Shown piece after piece: positions 1 through 8,422 of a stretch of DNA of 43,093 nt. The stretch is taken from assembly GCA_045538075.1 (NCBI GenBank), contig JAZSQT010000028.1:1-43093 (forward strand). Direction: 5' to 3'. The position numbers were made by a program, and so were the translations under genes. Each line of letters starts with the position of its first letter. Positions within the stretch are counted from its first letter, which is position 1. A model generated the notes under the pieces. That model was given only the letters and a program-made list of their open reading frames with translations, ran no database searches and had not been told where the DNA came from. This DNA is from JAZSQT01 sp045538075 (GTDB lineage: Bacteria; Chrysiogenota; Deferribacteres; Deferribacterales; Mucispirillaceae).

Positions 1-40
1 AAATTATTTGATTTTTTGATTAATTTTATGTTATTGCATT

Positions 41-1012
41 ATGATGAAGAATTTTAAAATACAACTTAATTTTGATAAATTTAAAATACCAAATAATTTA
101 AAAGATATTAGACTACCATATAAGTTTAATAATTTTAAAATACCATATATTGTATATCCAATTATAATTGGTATAATGGTTGGTTGGTTGTTTTCAAAAA
201 TTATTGGTAGTTTTTTTTATGAGGCAAAACCTCTTCCAATTGCAAAAAAAACTCAAGAATTTAAAAAAGTATCTATAGATGAATTATCTAAAAAAAGCAT
301 AGAAATAAATTTGTTTAATTTAAGTTTAACTCCTGTAGTTGAAAGTAGTGCTGAAAATATAGATATTAATGGCGAGCAACTTTCAAATGGTGCAACACCT
401 CCTACACCTCCTTTTAATGCAAAATTAATAGGCGTATTAAAAGATTCTAATGGTATAAACAGTATAGCAATTATAGTAATAGATAATAATACTTTCAGTA
501 TAAAAATTGGAAACGAAAAGAATGGTATAAAGTTAATATCTTTAGAAGATTTTAGTGCAGTAGTTGAAAAAGATAGAAAGCAATACACTATTAACTTAGA
601 TAAATCAGTTTCAGTAGTTAGTGCTACTCAAATAAAAAATAAAAATAATACAACATCACAAAATAATGTTAGTATTTCTACAAATGGGTCAAATATAAAT
701 ATAAATGTTAAAAGAGAAGATGTTCAAAATGAACTTAAAGATTTAAATAAAATTCTTCAAAGTGCTCTCGTATCTCCATATTATGAAGGTGGAGAATTTA
801 AAGGATACCGTGTAGCAAGAATGAAAGATGATTCTCCCTTAAAAAAAATAGGGCTACAAACTGGCGATATGATTGCAAGAATAAATGGCAATGATTTAAA
901 AAGTCCAGAGATTTTATTTAATATGTTGTCTCAAATTGACGATATAGATGCTATATCTGTTGATATGATTAGAAATAACGAGAAGAAAACTTTATTTGTG
1001 GAAATACAATGA
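41..1012 (+). CDS. gspC: Type II secretion inner-membrane protein GspC
   Basis: GspC links the inner-membrane platform of the type II secretion system to the secretin GspD. The 323-residue protein has a basic cytoplasmic N-terminus, one membrane segment at about 35-56, a Pro-rich linker near 115-125, a homology-region domain at about 126-195 (starting NAKLIGVL) and a C-terminal PDZ domain at about 225-323. The PDZ core shows SPLKKIGLQTGDMIARING. It overlaps gspD by 4 bases (ATGA). The start is the first ATG of a tandem ATGATG, and no clear Shine-Dalgarno sequence precedes it. Only 40 bases of upstream sequence are visible, so the promoter and any earlier gsp gene lie outside the window. Order and domain layout make the call secure; sequence identity to named GspC proteins cannot be measured here. 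Confidence 0.88.
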   Translation: MMKNFKIQLNFDKFKIPNNLKDIRLPYKFNNFKIPYIVYPIIIGIMVGWLFSKIIGSFFYEAKPLPIAKKTQEFKKVSIDELSKKSIEINLFNLSLTPVVESSAENIDINGEQLSNGATPPTPPFNAKLIGVLKDSNGINSIAIIVIDNNTFSIKIGNEKNGIKLISLEDFSAVVEKDRKQYTINLDKSVSVVSATQIKNKNNTTSQNNVSISTNGSNININVKREDVQNELKDLNKILQSALVSPYYEGGEFKGYRVARMKDDSPLKKIGLQTGDMIARINGNDLKSPEILFNMLSQIDDIDAISVDMIRNNEKKTLFVEIQ

Positions 1013-2964
1013 CGAGATACATTTCATTTTTAATTTTTATAATTACAATTTTTACAGCTACTTTTTCGTTTAGCAATAATAAGTATAATGTAAACTTTAA
1101 TAACGTTCCTATGAAGGATTTTATTACATTTGTTTCGGAATTTACTGGAAAGAATGTTATTTTTAATGAATCTGATATTAGAGGAAATGTTACTGTTAAT
1201 TCTCAAAAAGAGATGGACGAAAAAGAAGTTTTAGATGTATTTTATTCTGTATTAAAAATGAATGGATATATTCCTGTTACTAATGGCGACACTATTCAAA
1301 TTATTCTTGAAAAAGATGTTCCTACTTACGATGAAAGATTTACAACTAATGATAAAGGTAAAAATGAATCATACATTACATCTGTTATTACGTTAAAGCA
1401 TTATAATGCACCAACTCTTTTGCCTATACTAAATCGTATGAAATCAAGGACTGGATACGTTGATGCCGTAAGAGGTCTAAATATTATTGTCGTAAAAGAT
1501 TTAACTTCAAGAATTGATAAAATGACATCATTAATAAAAAGATTAGATGTAGCTGCCAATGGATACAAATTTTATAGTATTTCTTTGCAATACGCTTTAG
1601 CAAGCAAAGTTGAGCAACAAGTCATTAAGTTATATGGAGAAATGGGTAAAAATGCCCTTACTACTACTGTGCCAGTAGTTATATCAGATGATGTATCAAA
1701 TTCTCTTATAATTGCAGCAACAGAAAAAGAGTATGAAAGAATAAAATATTTAGTTAATACATTTGATTCAAAAAGCACTGTAGAAAATACTGCACCAAAA
1801 GTATTTTACTTAAAAAATGCAAAAGCAGAAGATGTAGAAAAAGTATTACTTAAAGTAATTAATTCTATTAGTCCAAACCAACAAAATCAAAATAAATCTG
1901 CAAGTAATATTAAAGCTAATATTTCTGCAGATAAATCTACAAATTCTATAATTGCTATAGGCGACCAAGAATTATACGTAAATCTTGCCTCTTTAATAGA
2001 AAAAATGGATATACCTCGTCGCCAAGTATATGTAGAATCATTAATTCTTGAGTCATCATTAGATGAGTCTAAAGAATTTGGAGTTGATTGGTATGGAGGC
2101 GGGAATACTAATAATACAACTATAATTGGTAGTGCAAATAATAATGCTGGGTTATCTGGTCTTGTTGGTGCAGCAGTTGGAAGTGTAGCAACAGCAACAA
2201 TGCCTCAAGGATTTAGTTTAGGAGTTATTGGTGATATGATTTCCTATAATGGAATGCAATTTCCATCTATCGGTGCATTTATGTCTGCGATAACTGGTGT
2301 TTCTGGTATAGGCATTGTATCAAATCCTCAAATTTTAACTCTTGATAATGAAGAGGCTGAAGTATTTGTTGGTGAAAATAGACCATACCTTACAAGCGAA
2401 AAACAAGATGCAAACAATAATCCTATACAAACTTTTGATTATAGAGATGTCGGTGTTAAATTAAAAATCACACCTCAAATTTCATCAAGTGATAGTATTG
2501 TTCTTACTGTTGAACAAGAAGTTAAAAAAATGATGGAAACATCTAATACTACATCTCCTACTACATTAAGTCGTAATACTAAAACAGTAGTAAAATTGCA
2601 AAATAAATCAATCATGGTTATTTCTGGCTTAATAAAAAACGATATTACTACTGGTGAATCTGGTGTGCCAGGATTATCTAAAATTCCACTTTTTGGTTGG
2701 CTTTTTAAGAAGAAAACTTATAGAAACGAACAAACTAACCTTACAATGTTTATTAGTGCAACTATTATTGATACTGTAGCAGATGCTGAAGCATTAATGA
2801 AATTACGTAAAGATTCACTTGATGATTTTACTAAAGGAGCAGATGATGCTTTAGGTAGTAAAATATTTCATAAAATGCAAGATGATATTGAAATGCTAAA
2901 TAAAAATAAACATAAAAATGAAGAAAAAAAAGATGTTAAATATAAAGAAGAGATAAAAAAATAG
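1009..2964 (+). CDS. gspD: Type II secretion outer-membrane secretin GspD
   Basis: GspD forms the multimeric outer-membrane channel of the T2SS. The 651-residue protein begins with a signal peptide (about 1-21, hydrophobic core ISFLIFIITIFTATFSF). It continues with an N0 domain (about 24-100), N1-N3 ring domains (about 125-335) and the secretin core (about 340-590). The core holds the family's late VPGLSKIPLFGWLFKKK segment, typical of secretins, near 558-575. A lysine-rich tail follows (about 630-651). The length is normal for GspD. There is no lipobox at the N-terminus, so outer-membrane insertion would need a pilotin or an intrinsic route. It is translationally coupled to gspC. Confidence 0.95.
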   Translation: MTRYISFLIFIITIFTATFSFSNNKYNVNFNNVPMKDFITFVSEFTGKNVIFNESDIRGNVTVNSQKEMDEKEVLDVFYSVLKMNGYIPVTNGDTIQIILEKDVPTYDERFTTNDKGKNESYITSVITLKHYNAPTLLPILNRMKSRTGYVDAVRGLNIIVVKDLTSRIDKMTSLIKRLDVAANGYKFYSISLQYALASKVEQQVIKLYGEMGKNALTTTVPVVISDDVSNSLIIAATEKEYERIKYLVNTFDSKSTVENTAPKVFYLKNAKAEDVEKVLLKVINSISPNQQNQNKSASNIKANISADKSTNSIIAIGDQELYVNLASLIEKMDIPRRQVYVESLILESSLDESKEFGVDWYGGGNTNNTTIIGSANNNAGLSGLVGAAVGSVATATMPQGFSLGVIGDMISYNGMQFPSIGAFMSAITGVSGIGIVSNPQILTLDNEEAEVFVGENRPYLTSEKQDANNNPIQTFDYRDVGVKLKITPQISSSDSIVLTVEQEVKKMMETSNTTSPTTLSRNTKTVVKLQNKSIMVISGLIKNDITTGESGVPGLSKIPLFGWLFKKKTYRNEQTNLTMFISATIIDTVADAEALMKLRKDSLDDFTKGADDALGSKIFHKMQDDIEMLNKNKHKNEEKKDVKYKEEIKK

Positions 2965-2997
2965 AGATACTTACATTAATCAAAATACAGGTAATTC

Positions 2998-4449
2998 ATG
3001 GGCAATTTTGAATTATTAAAAGAAAATTATCTTAAATTTCCTGATAAAAGTGATTTTGTTCCTATAGAAGAAGATGGAAATATAATATTTTTATATTCAG
3101 ATGAAGAAGGTTTACAAAAATCTCGTTTCATGAGCTTTTCAATCGGTATAAATCCAGAATATCGCAAAACTGATAAACATAAAATTTTAGAAATATTAGA
3201 AAGTTTTGGTGGCGAAGTAGGCGATGTTGAAGAAGATGAAAGTGATGATTTATCTGAAGATGAAGCAAATATTTTAACGGCATCATACGATGATGCTCCA
3301 GTCATAAAACTCGTTAATCAGATTATTATTCATGCCGTTAAAAGTGGTGCAAGTGATATACATTTTGAAGGTAGAGACGGAGCTTTTCTTATACGTATAA
3401 GAGTAGATGGTAGCCTAAATACCATTAAACGTTATCCAAAAAGTGTTCACGAACCAGTGTTAGCTCGTATTAAAGTCGTAGGTCAGTTAGACGTTGCTGA
3501 AACGAGACGTTCTCAAGATGGCAGAATAAACTTAAAGATAGGTAATAGGGCTATTGATATCCGTGTATCTACTATGCCTTCTATTAATGGCGAAAAAGCA
3601 GTTTTAAGGATTTTAGAACGTTCAAGTGATTTCGTATCATTACAGCAAATAGGTCTTGATGGAAAATTATATGATAGATTTAGACCATATCTTGATAGAC
3701 CAAATGGTATAATCCTTGTTACAGGTCCTACTGGAAGTGGTAAAACAACTACATTATACGCATCTCTTCTTGCCATGAATAGAGAAAATAAGAATGTTGT
3801 TACTATTGAAGATCCTGTTGAATATCATATAGATAATGTTACACAAGTTCAAATGAATCCAGCAGTCAATTTAACTTTTGCAGCAGCGATAAAAACTTTT
3901 TTACGTCAAGACCCAGATATTATATTGGTTGGTGAAGTTAGAGATAATGAAACTGCAGAATCGGCTATACAAGCGTCATTGACTGGTCATTTAGTGTTAT
4001 CAACACTTCATACTAACGATTCTCCCACAGCTATTGCAAGGCTTATAGAAATGGAAGTTGAGCCTTTTTTGATTTCATCATCACTTCTTTTAGTAATAGG
4101 TCAAAGATTGGTAAGAAGAGTATGTCCAGAATGTTCAGAAATAGTTAAGGCAGATGATTTTATTACTAAAACTTTTCAAAAAGCATCTATAGACCTTACA
4201 GAGTATAAAAAAGGCAAAGGGTGTCCAAACTGCTTTAATACAGGATATAGAGGACGTATTGGAGTATTTGAAATATTAGAAATAAATGATGATTTAAGAA
4301 GGCTTATAAATATTCGTGCATCAGCTTTTGAAATTAGAGAAGAAGCAAGAAAAAATGGTTTTAAAACTATGTTTGAATACGGTGCAGAACTTGTATTAAA
4401 AGGTATTACAACTCCAGAAGAAGTTTTATCTGTTACAAGAGTTGAATAA
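2998..4449 (+). CDS. gspE: Type II secretion ATPase GspE
   Basis: This is the cytoplasmic hexameric ATPase that powers pseudopilus assembly. In 483 residues there is a short N-terminal domain with an acidic linker (about 72-90), then the GspE/PilB core. Walker A GPTGSGKT is at 243-250, the Asp box IEDPVEY at 270-276, Walker B DPDIILVGE at 305-313, and the His box around HLVLSTLHTND (331-341). A four-cysteine zinc-binding module is present (C376, C379, C409, C412), typical of T2SS and type IV pilus extension ATPases. The N-terminal region is shorter than in many GspE proteins. It lies 33 bases after gspD, with only a weak ribosome binding site. Confidence 0.95.
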   Translation: MGNFELLKENYLKFPDKSDFVPIEEDGNIIFLYSDEEGLQKSRFMSFSIGINPEYRKTDKHKILEILESFGGEVGDVEEDESDDLSEDEANILTASYDDAPVIKLVNQIIIHAVKSGASDIHFEGRDGAFLIRIRVDGSLNTIKRYPKSVHEPVLARIKVVGQLDVAETRRSQDGRINLKIGNRAIDIRVSTMPSINGEKAVLRILERSSDFVSLQQIGLDGKLYDRFRPYLDRPNGIILVTGPTGSGKTTTLYASLLAMNRENKNVVTIEDPVEYHIDNVTQVQMNPAVNLTFAAAIKTFLRQDPDIILVGEVRDNETAESAIQASLTGHLVLSTLHTNDSPTAIARLIEMEVEPFLISSSLLLVIGQRLVRRVCPECSEIVKADDFITKTFQKASIDLTEYKKGKGCPNCFNTGYRGRIGVFEILEINDDLRRLINIRASAFEIREEARKNGFKTMFEYGAELVLKGITTPEEVLSVTRVE

Positions 4450-4496
4450 CTATATCTATATAATGGAATAATAAACTGTAATGAGAGCTTAAAAAA

Positions 4497-5696
4497 ATGG
4501 CAACTTATAGTTATAAAGGTGTTTCAAAGACTGGTAAGAATGTTAAAGGAGTAAGAGAATCTATTTCTCGTCAAACACTTACATCAGAACTATTATCTGA
4601 AGGAATTTTTGTTACAGAAATAGTAGATGCACAATTAAAGAAAAAATCTTTTGAAAAATTTGAAGCTCTATTATCGTCTAAAAAGAATTTAGCAGATACT
4701 TTTTTTCAATTATCTTTATTATTAAGAAGTGGTATCCCTTTAGTTGAAGCTATTAAAATTATATCTAAAACTACTAAACACGTTAAAGTTAAAAATGCTC
4801 TTTTAGAAGTATCTGCAAGAGTTTCAGAAGGAATGAGGTTTTCTGAAGCATTATCACGATACCCAAATATTTTTGATCCAATGTATGTTAATTTAATAAG
4901 AGCTTCAGAACAAGTGGGAAGATTATCGGCAGTTTTAGCTGATATTGCAGTTTATGAAGAAGATAAACGTAAAAATTCTGATAAATTAACTTCTGCTATG
5001 GTTTATCCTATGACTATTCTTGTGTTAGGATTAGGCGTGTTAGGTTTTTTATTAACTTTCGTTGTTCCAAAAATGGAATCTATTTTTGAATCTATGAAAC
5101 AAAATATTCCAGCAAGCACAAAATTTTTATTGGCAGTATCTGATTTTATGGGAAATTACGGAGTGTTTTTACTGTTTTTTATATTCTTCATTATATTTTT
5201 ATTACGATATTTATATAAGAATAATAAGAAATTTCGTTTAAAAGTAGATAAAAGAATTTATAAAATAAATCTTGTTGCAAGTGTATCTGTAGCAAAATTT
5301 GCTCACGTTCTTGCTTTCCAGTTAAAAGAGGGGTTGCCTTTGACAGATGCAATACATTTTGCGTCAGAAACTATTGATAATTTATATTTAAAAGAAGTAA
5401 TTGCTAATGTTAGAACATCAGTTCAATCTGGAACTAAGTTTAGTGTAGCAGTTAAAAATGCAGCCATATTTCCAGAACTTTTTCCAGCTGCAGTTTCTAC
5501 TGGTGAATCATCTGGAAATATGCCAGAACTACTTGAACGAGTTAATGAATTTTATTCAAAACAAGTAGATAAATTACTATCATCATTCGTATCTATTATA
5601 GAACCTTTATTTATTGTATTTATAGGTGTGCTTGTAGGATTTATTGTTGTATCTATTATGCAACCTTTATTCCAAATGAATACTTTAGTTAAATAA
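4497..5696 (+). CDS. gspF: Type II secretion inner-membrane platform protein GspF
   Basis: GspF is the polytopic core of the secretion platform. The 399 residues hold two copies of the T2SSF domain (about 64-190 and 265-390), each with the typical SEGMRFSEALSRYP-like and SGTKFSVAVKN-like motifs. Three membrane segments are visible at about 167-190, 219-241 and 370-391. The N-terminus (MATYSYKGVSKTGKNVKG) is the usual start of the family. It lies 47 bases after gspE in the same direction. The operon is not followed by the major pseudopilin gspG, which usually comes next; the downstream gene is pta. Confidence 0.94.
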   Translation: MATYSYKGVSKTGKNVKGVRESISRQTLTSELLSEGIFVTEIVDAQLKKKSFEKFEALLSSKKNLADTFFQLSLLLRSGIPLVEAIKIISKTTKHVKVKNALLEVSARVSEGMRFSEALSRYPNIFDPMYVNLIRASEQVGRLSAVLADIAVYEEDKRKNSDKLTSAMVYPMTILVLGLGVLGFLLTFVVPKMESIFESMKQNIPASTKFLLAVSDFMGNYGVFLLFFIFFIIFLLRYLYKNNKKFRLKVDKRIYKINLVASVSVAKFAHVLAFQLKEGLPLTDAIHFASETIDNLYLKEVIANVRTSVQSGTKFSVAVKNAAIFPELFPAAVSTGESSGNMPELLERVNEFYSKQVDKLLSSFVSIIEPLFIVFIGVLVGFIVVSIMQPLFQMNTLVK

Positions 5697-5724
5697 TTTT
5701 ATTAATAAAAAATATAATAAGTTA

Positions 5725-5753
5725 TTGCAAATATCTATTCATCAATGTAAAAA
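5725..5753 (+). promoter_or_regulatory. Possible sigma-70 promoter before pta
   Basis: TTGCAA at 5725-5730 is separated by 17 bases from TAAAAA at 5748-5753, 35 bases before the pta start. The -10 box is poor (4 of 6 matches) and the region is very AT-rich, so this is tentative. It would separate pta from the gsp operon. No hairpin terminator is visible in the 91-base gap after gspF. Confidence 0.25.
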
Positions 5754-5787
5754 TGGTATAAAAAATAAATTATGAGGTTTCTTTACT

Positions 5788-6783
5788 ATGTCATTAATTG
5801 AAAAACTTAAAAACGAAGCATTAAAAGAAAATCATCATATTGTTTTGCCGGAAGGTTTTGATGAAAGAACATTGAAAGCTGCATCAGTTATTATTAATAA
5901 TAAATTGGCTCAGATTACACTTATTGGTAACGAAAATGAAATATACAATAAGTTAAAAGAGTATAATGTTAAAGATTTGCCAAAGGTTATAGATGATAAA
6001 AATAATAAATATATAGAAGAATTTGCAAATTATTATTACGAAAAGAGAAAAGATAAAGGAGAAACATTAGATTCTTCTTTAAATACAATGAAATCTCCAT
6101 TATTTATAGGGTCTATGATGGTTGAAAAAGGTTACGCTGATGGTTGCGTAGCTGGAGCTTATAGCACAAGTAGTGCAGTGTTAAGGTCTGCCTTTAAAGT
6201 TATAACTAAAAAGAAAGATATAAAAACTTTATCATCTTTTATGATAATAGAAACTCAAATGAAAGAGTATGGAGATAATGGCACATTATTCTTTTCTGAT
6301 GTAGCAGTTAATGTGAACCCAAATGCAGAAGAGTTAGCAGACATTGCAATTACTACAGCTGAAACGTGGCAACAATTTATGGATAGTAAAGCAAAAGTAG
6401 CTCTTCTTTCTTTCTCTTCTCTTGGTAGTGCAAAAGATGAATGTTTAGATAAAATTATAGAAGCAGTAAAAATAGCAAAAAATAAACGTAATGATTTAGA
6501 TATAGATGGTGAATTACAACTTGATGCTGCTATAGTAAAGGAAGTTGGAGAAAGAAAAGCTCCAAATAGTTCTGTGGCAGGTAATGCAAATATTTTAATA
6601 TTCCCAGATTTAAATTCTGCAAATATTGGTTATAAATTGACAGAGAGATTTTCGTTAAATTCTACGGCTACGGGACCAATATTGCAAGGTTTAAGTAAAC
6701 CTGTGAATGACCTTTCACGAGGGGCATCTTATGAGGATATAGTTAATACCGTTCTTGTTACATCTTTTCAAGTAGGTAAATAA
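5788..6783 (+). CDS. pta: Phosphate acetyltransferase
   Basis: Interconverts acetyl-CoA and acetyl phosphate in the cytoplasm. The 331-residue protein is the short single-domain form, without the N-terminal regulatory domain of E. coli Pta. Family landmarks are HHIVLPEGFDERTLKAA at about 16-32, the DGCVAGAYSTSSAVLRSAF substrate loop near 119-137, and the C-terminal motifs GERKAPNSSVAGNANILIFPD and ATGPILQGLSKPVNDLSRG. A ribosome binding site (GAGG) lies before ATG 5788. Acetate kinase is not in the window. The next gene, a TauE/SafE exporter, starts one base after the stop, an arrangement that recalls sulfonate dissimilation clusters in which Pta follows sulfoacetaldehyde acetyltransferase, though no xsc gene is seen. 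Confidence 0.94.
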   Translation: MSLIEKLKNEALKENHHIVLPEGFDERTLKAASVIINNKLAQITLIGNENEIYNKLKEYNVKDLPKVIDDKNNKYIEEFANYYYEKRKDKGETLDSSLNTMKSPLFIGSMMVEKGYADGCVAGAYSTSSAVLRSAFKVITKKKDIKTLSSFMIIETQMKEYGDNGTLFFSDVAVNVNPNAEELADIAITTAETWQQFMDSKAKVALLSFSSLGSAKDECLDKIIEAVKIAKNKRNDLDIDGELQLDAAIVKEVGERKAPNSSVAGNANILIFPDLNSANIGYKLTERFSLNSTATGPILQGLSKPVNDLSRGASYEDIVNTVLVTSFQVGK

Positions 6784-6784
6784 T

Positions 6785-7612
6785 TTGTCAATAATTTTAA
6801 TATTAATTATAACTGGAATATTTGTTGGCATTATGGGTGCAGTATTAGGTCTTGGAGGAGGGATTATAATAGTTCCAGTCCTTTCTATAGGTTTAAATAT
6901 GCCAATCCATGAAGCAATAGCAGCCTCGTTGATTGTTATTACGGCAAATAGTCTTTCTACATCAAGAGTTTATATTAAAAATGGTTTAGCTAATTTAAAT
7001 TTAGGTTCACTTCTTGCTATTGCTTCTGTAATTGGTGCTATAGTTGGAAGTTACGTTGCTGTATCAATTTCAGAAGGTGCAGTAATGTTGATTTTGGGTT
7101 GTATGCAACTACTAATTGCTTATCTTACTTATTTTAGAACTAAAAGTGTAAAGCCATATATACAAGCTACAGATAATACTCAAAATTTTTTTGGTAGCTC
7201 ATATATAGAAAAATCTACTGGAGAGAATATTACTTATAAAGCCATACGAGTTTATCATAATACTTTTTTTTCTTTTTTATCTGGAATATTTTCTGGATTA
7301 ACTGGAGCTGGTGGAGGAGTATTAATAATTCCAGGTATGAATTTAATATCTTATATGCCTATAAAAGCAGCTACTGCAACAAGCACTTTTGTAATAGGAT
7401 TTACTGCAGCAGCAGGTAGTATAGTTTATTTATCTTCTGGTTACGTTAATCCTGTAACAGTTGGAGCTATTATTATTGGTGTATTTTTTGGAACTATTTT
7501 TTCTATGAAATTTCTTACGAAAATTACTGATAAAAAAGTTTCTTATATCTTTATTGTATTATTACTAATCGTATCTACTCAAATGATTTATAGAGGTATT
7601 AATAAATTATAG
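6785..7612 (+). CDS. TauE/SafE family anion exporter
   Basis: A polytopic membrane permease of the TauE/SafE (DUF81) family, whose characterised members move sulfite, sulfoacetate or related organic anions. The 275 residues form two homologous halves with the Gly-rich signatures GAVLGLGGGIIIVP (about 18-31) and SGLTGAGGGVLIIP (about 175-188). A hydrophilic loop of about 40 residues separates them (roughly 117-157), and about eight membrane segments are expected. The start is TTG at 6785, right after the pta stop and about 10 bases after an AGG. Coupling to pta suggests one transcript. The substrate cannot be read from the sequence; sulfite export is an inference from the family and neighbours. 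Confidence 0.85.
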   Translation: MSIILILIITGIFVGIMGAVLGLGGGIIIVPVLSIGLNMPIHEAIAASLIVITANSLSTSRVYIKNGLANLNLGSLLAIASVIGAIVGSYVAVSISEGAVMLILGCMQLLIAYLTYFRTKSVKPYIQATDNTQNFFGSSYIEKSTGENITYKAIRVYHNTFFSFLSGIFSGLTGAGGGVLIIPGMNLISYMPIKAATATSTFVIGFTAAAGSIVYLSSGYVNPVTVGAIIIGVFFGTIFSMKFLTKITDKKVSYIFIVLLLIVSTQMIYRGINKL

Positions 7613-7629
7613 AAATTGGAGTATTTTTT

Positions 7630-7971
7630 TTGAAAAATTTTAATATTAGATATACTATATCATTTTTAATGGGTGTAATTTTTTATATAATCTTAATAGT
7701 AATAATTTTTGGTTTTGCTATAAAGTTTATATATAATCAAGAAACGGTTAATATCCTTAAAGGTTCAACAATTATAGATACATTAAAAGGAGTTATTTCA
7801 TTAGATAGTAATTCTTTTTTTGCATTAGCAGCATATTTATCTGCATTATCACCAATATTATTTGCTTTAATAATTTTTGTTGGATATTTATTGCAACAAA
7901 AATATAAAGGAGCAATATTAGGATTTTTTCTTATAATTTCATTATCTATTGCATTATTGGTAAAAATTTAG
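7630..7971 (+). CDS. DUF1634-like small membrane protein, partner of TauE/SafE
   Basis: A 113-residue membrane protein with three hydrophobic segments (about 8-31, 57-80 and 88-111). Size, topology and position directly after a TauE/SafE permease match the DUF1634 family, which often accompanies that exporter. I assign it on these grounds rather than on a signature motif. The start is TTG at 7630, with a GGAG ribosome binding site 8 bases upstream, 17 bases after the preceding stop. It may be an accessory subunit of the exporter. No catalytic residues are visible. Confidence 0.6.
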   Translation: MKNFNIRYTISFLMGVIFYIILIVIIFGFAIKFIYNQETVNILKGSTIIDTLKGVISLDSNSFFALAAYLSALSPILFALIIFVGYLLQQKYKGAILGFFLIISLSIALLVKI

Positions 7972-8054
7972 ATTTATCAGTATGTTAAAGATATATAGTT
8001 AGAATGTGTTAATAAATTAAAAATCTATATTTAGGAAATTTTTTCTTACTGCTG

Positions 8055-8070
8055 TGGCATATTTATTGCT
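8055..8070 (+). promoter_or_regulatory. Sigma-54-type -24/-12 promoter
   Basis: TGGCAT at 8055-8060, five bases, then TTGCT at 8066-8070. The invariant GG (8056-8057) and GC (8068-8069) are exactly 10 bases apart, as sigma-54 promoters require. Transcription would start near 8081, about 27 bases before the ATG of the 83-residue protein. This is the best sigma-54 match I found in the window. An enhancer-binding activator site was not identified. Confidence 0.5.
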
Positions 8071-8107
8071 TGTTTATTTATAAAATAAATAAGTAGTAAG
8101 GTGCTTT

Positions 8108-8359
8108 ATGGATACTAATAACGAATTAAATATTATAGAATCTCCAGAATTTACATCACTTCTTGAGGCAATAGAGATAATGGCAAAAGCACAAGGAGAT
8201 TTGTCTTATTTAACTAAAGCTGTTACAGAATTAAGGTCTATGGTAGATAATGGCTTAGATACGTTGCCTGTAAGAGATGAGTCTATAATTAATGGAATTA
8301 TTGAAACTATGCAAAATTTAGTAGATGATTTATCGGAAGATGAAAATATAAATATATAA
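8108..8359 (+). CDS. Hypothetical 83-residue acidic protein
   Basis: I do not recognise this protein. It is small, soluble and acidic, probably all-helical, with an amphipathic stretch at about 17-50 (LLEAIEIMAKAQGDLSYLTK) and an acidic C-terminus. There is no signal peptide, membrane segment or cysteine. AAGG lies about 9 bases before the ATG. It is the first gene after a 136-base gap that carries a sigma-54-like promoter, and it is followed by an M20 hydrolase gene 63 bases later. Coding quality is supported by the ribosome binding site and by codon use like that of its neighbours. Confidence 0.7.
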   Translation: MDTNNELNIIESPEFTSLLEAIEIMAKAQGDLSYLTKAVTELRSMVDNGLDTLPVRDESIINGIIETMQNLVDDLSEDENINI

Positions 8360-8404
8360 TTATTAAATTTTCTGTTTATTAATATTTTATTATCCAGTAT
8401 GATA

Positions 8405-8422
8405 CTATGCTTGGGGGCATAG
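8405..8422 (+). promoter_or_regulatory. Hairpin presenting the ribosome binding site of the M20 hydrolase gene
   Basis: CTATGC (8405-8410) pairs with GCATAG (8417-8422). The six-base loop TTGGGG holds most of the Shine-Dalgarno sequence GGGGG (8413-8417), which is 5 bases from ATG 8423. Such a fold could modulate translation by an RNA-binding factor or by temperature. A six-pair stem is weak evidence alone. Confidence 0.25.

Noticed and set aside
5697..5787. Terminator after gspF
   Set aside because: No inverted repeat with a T run; the gap is only AT-rich.
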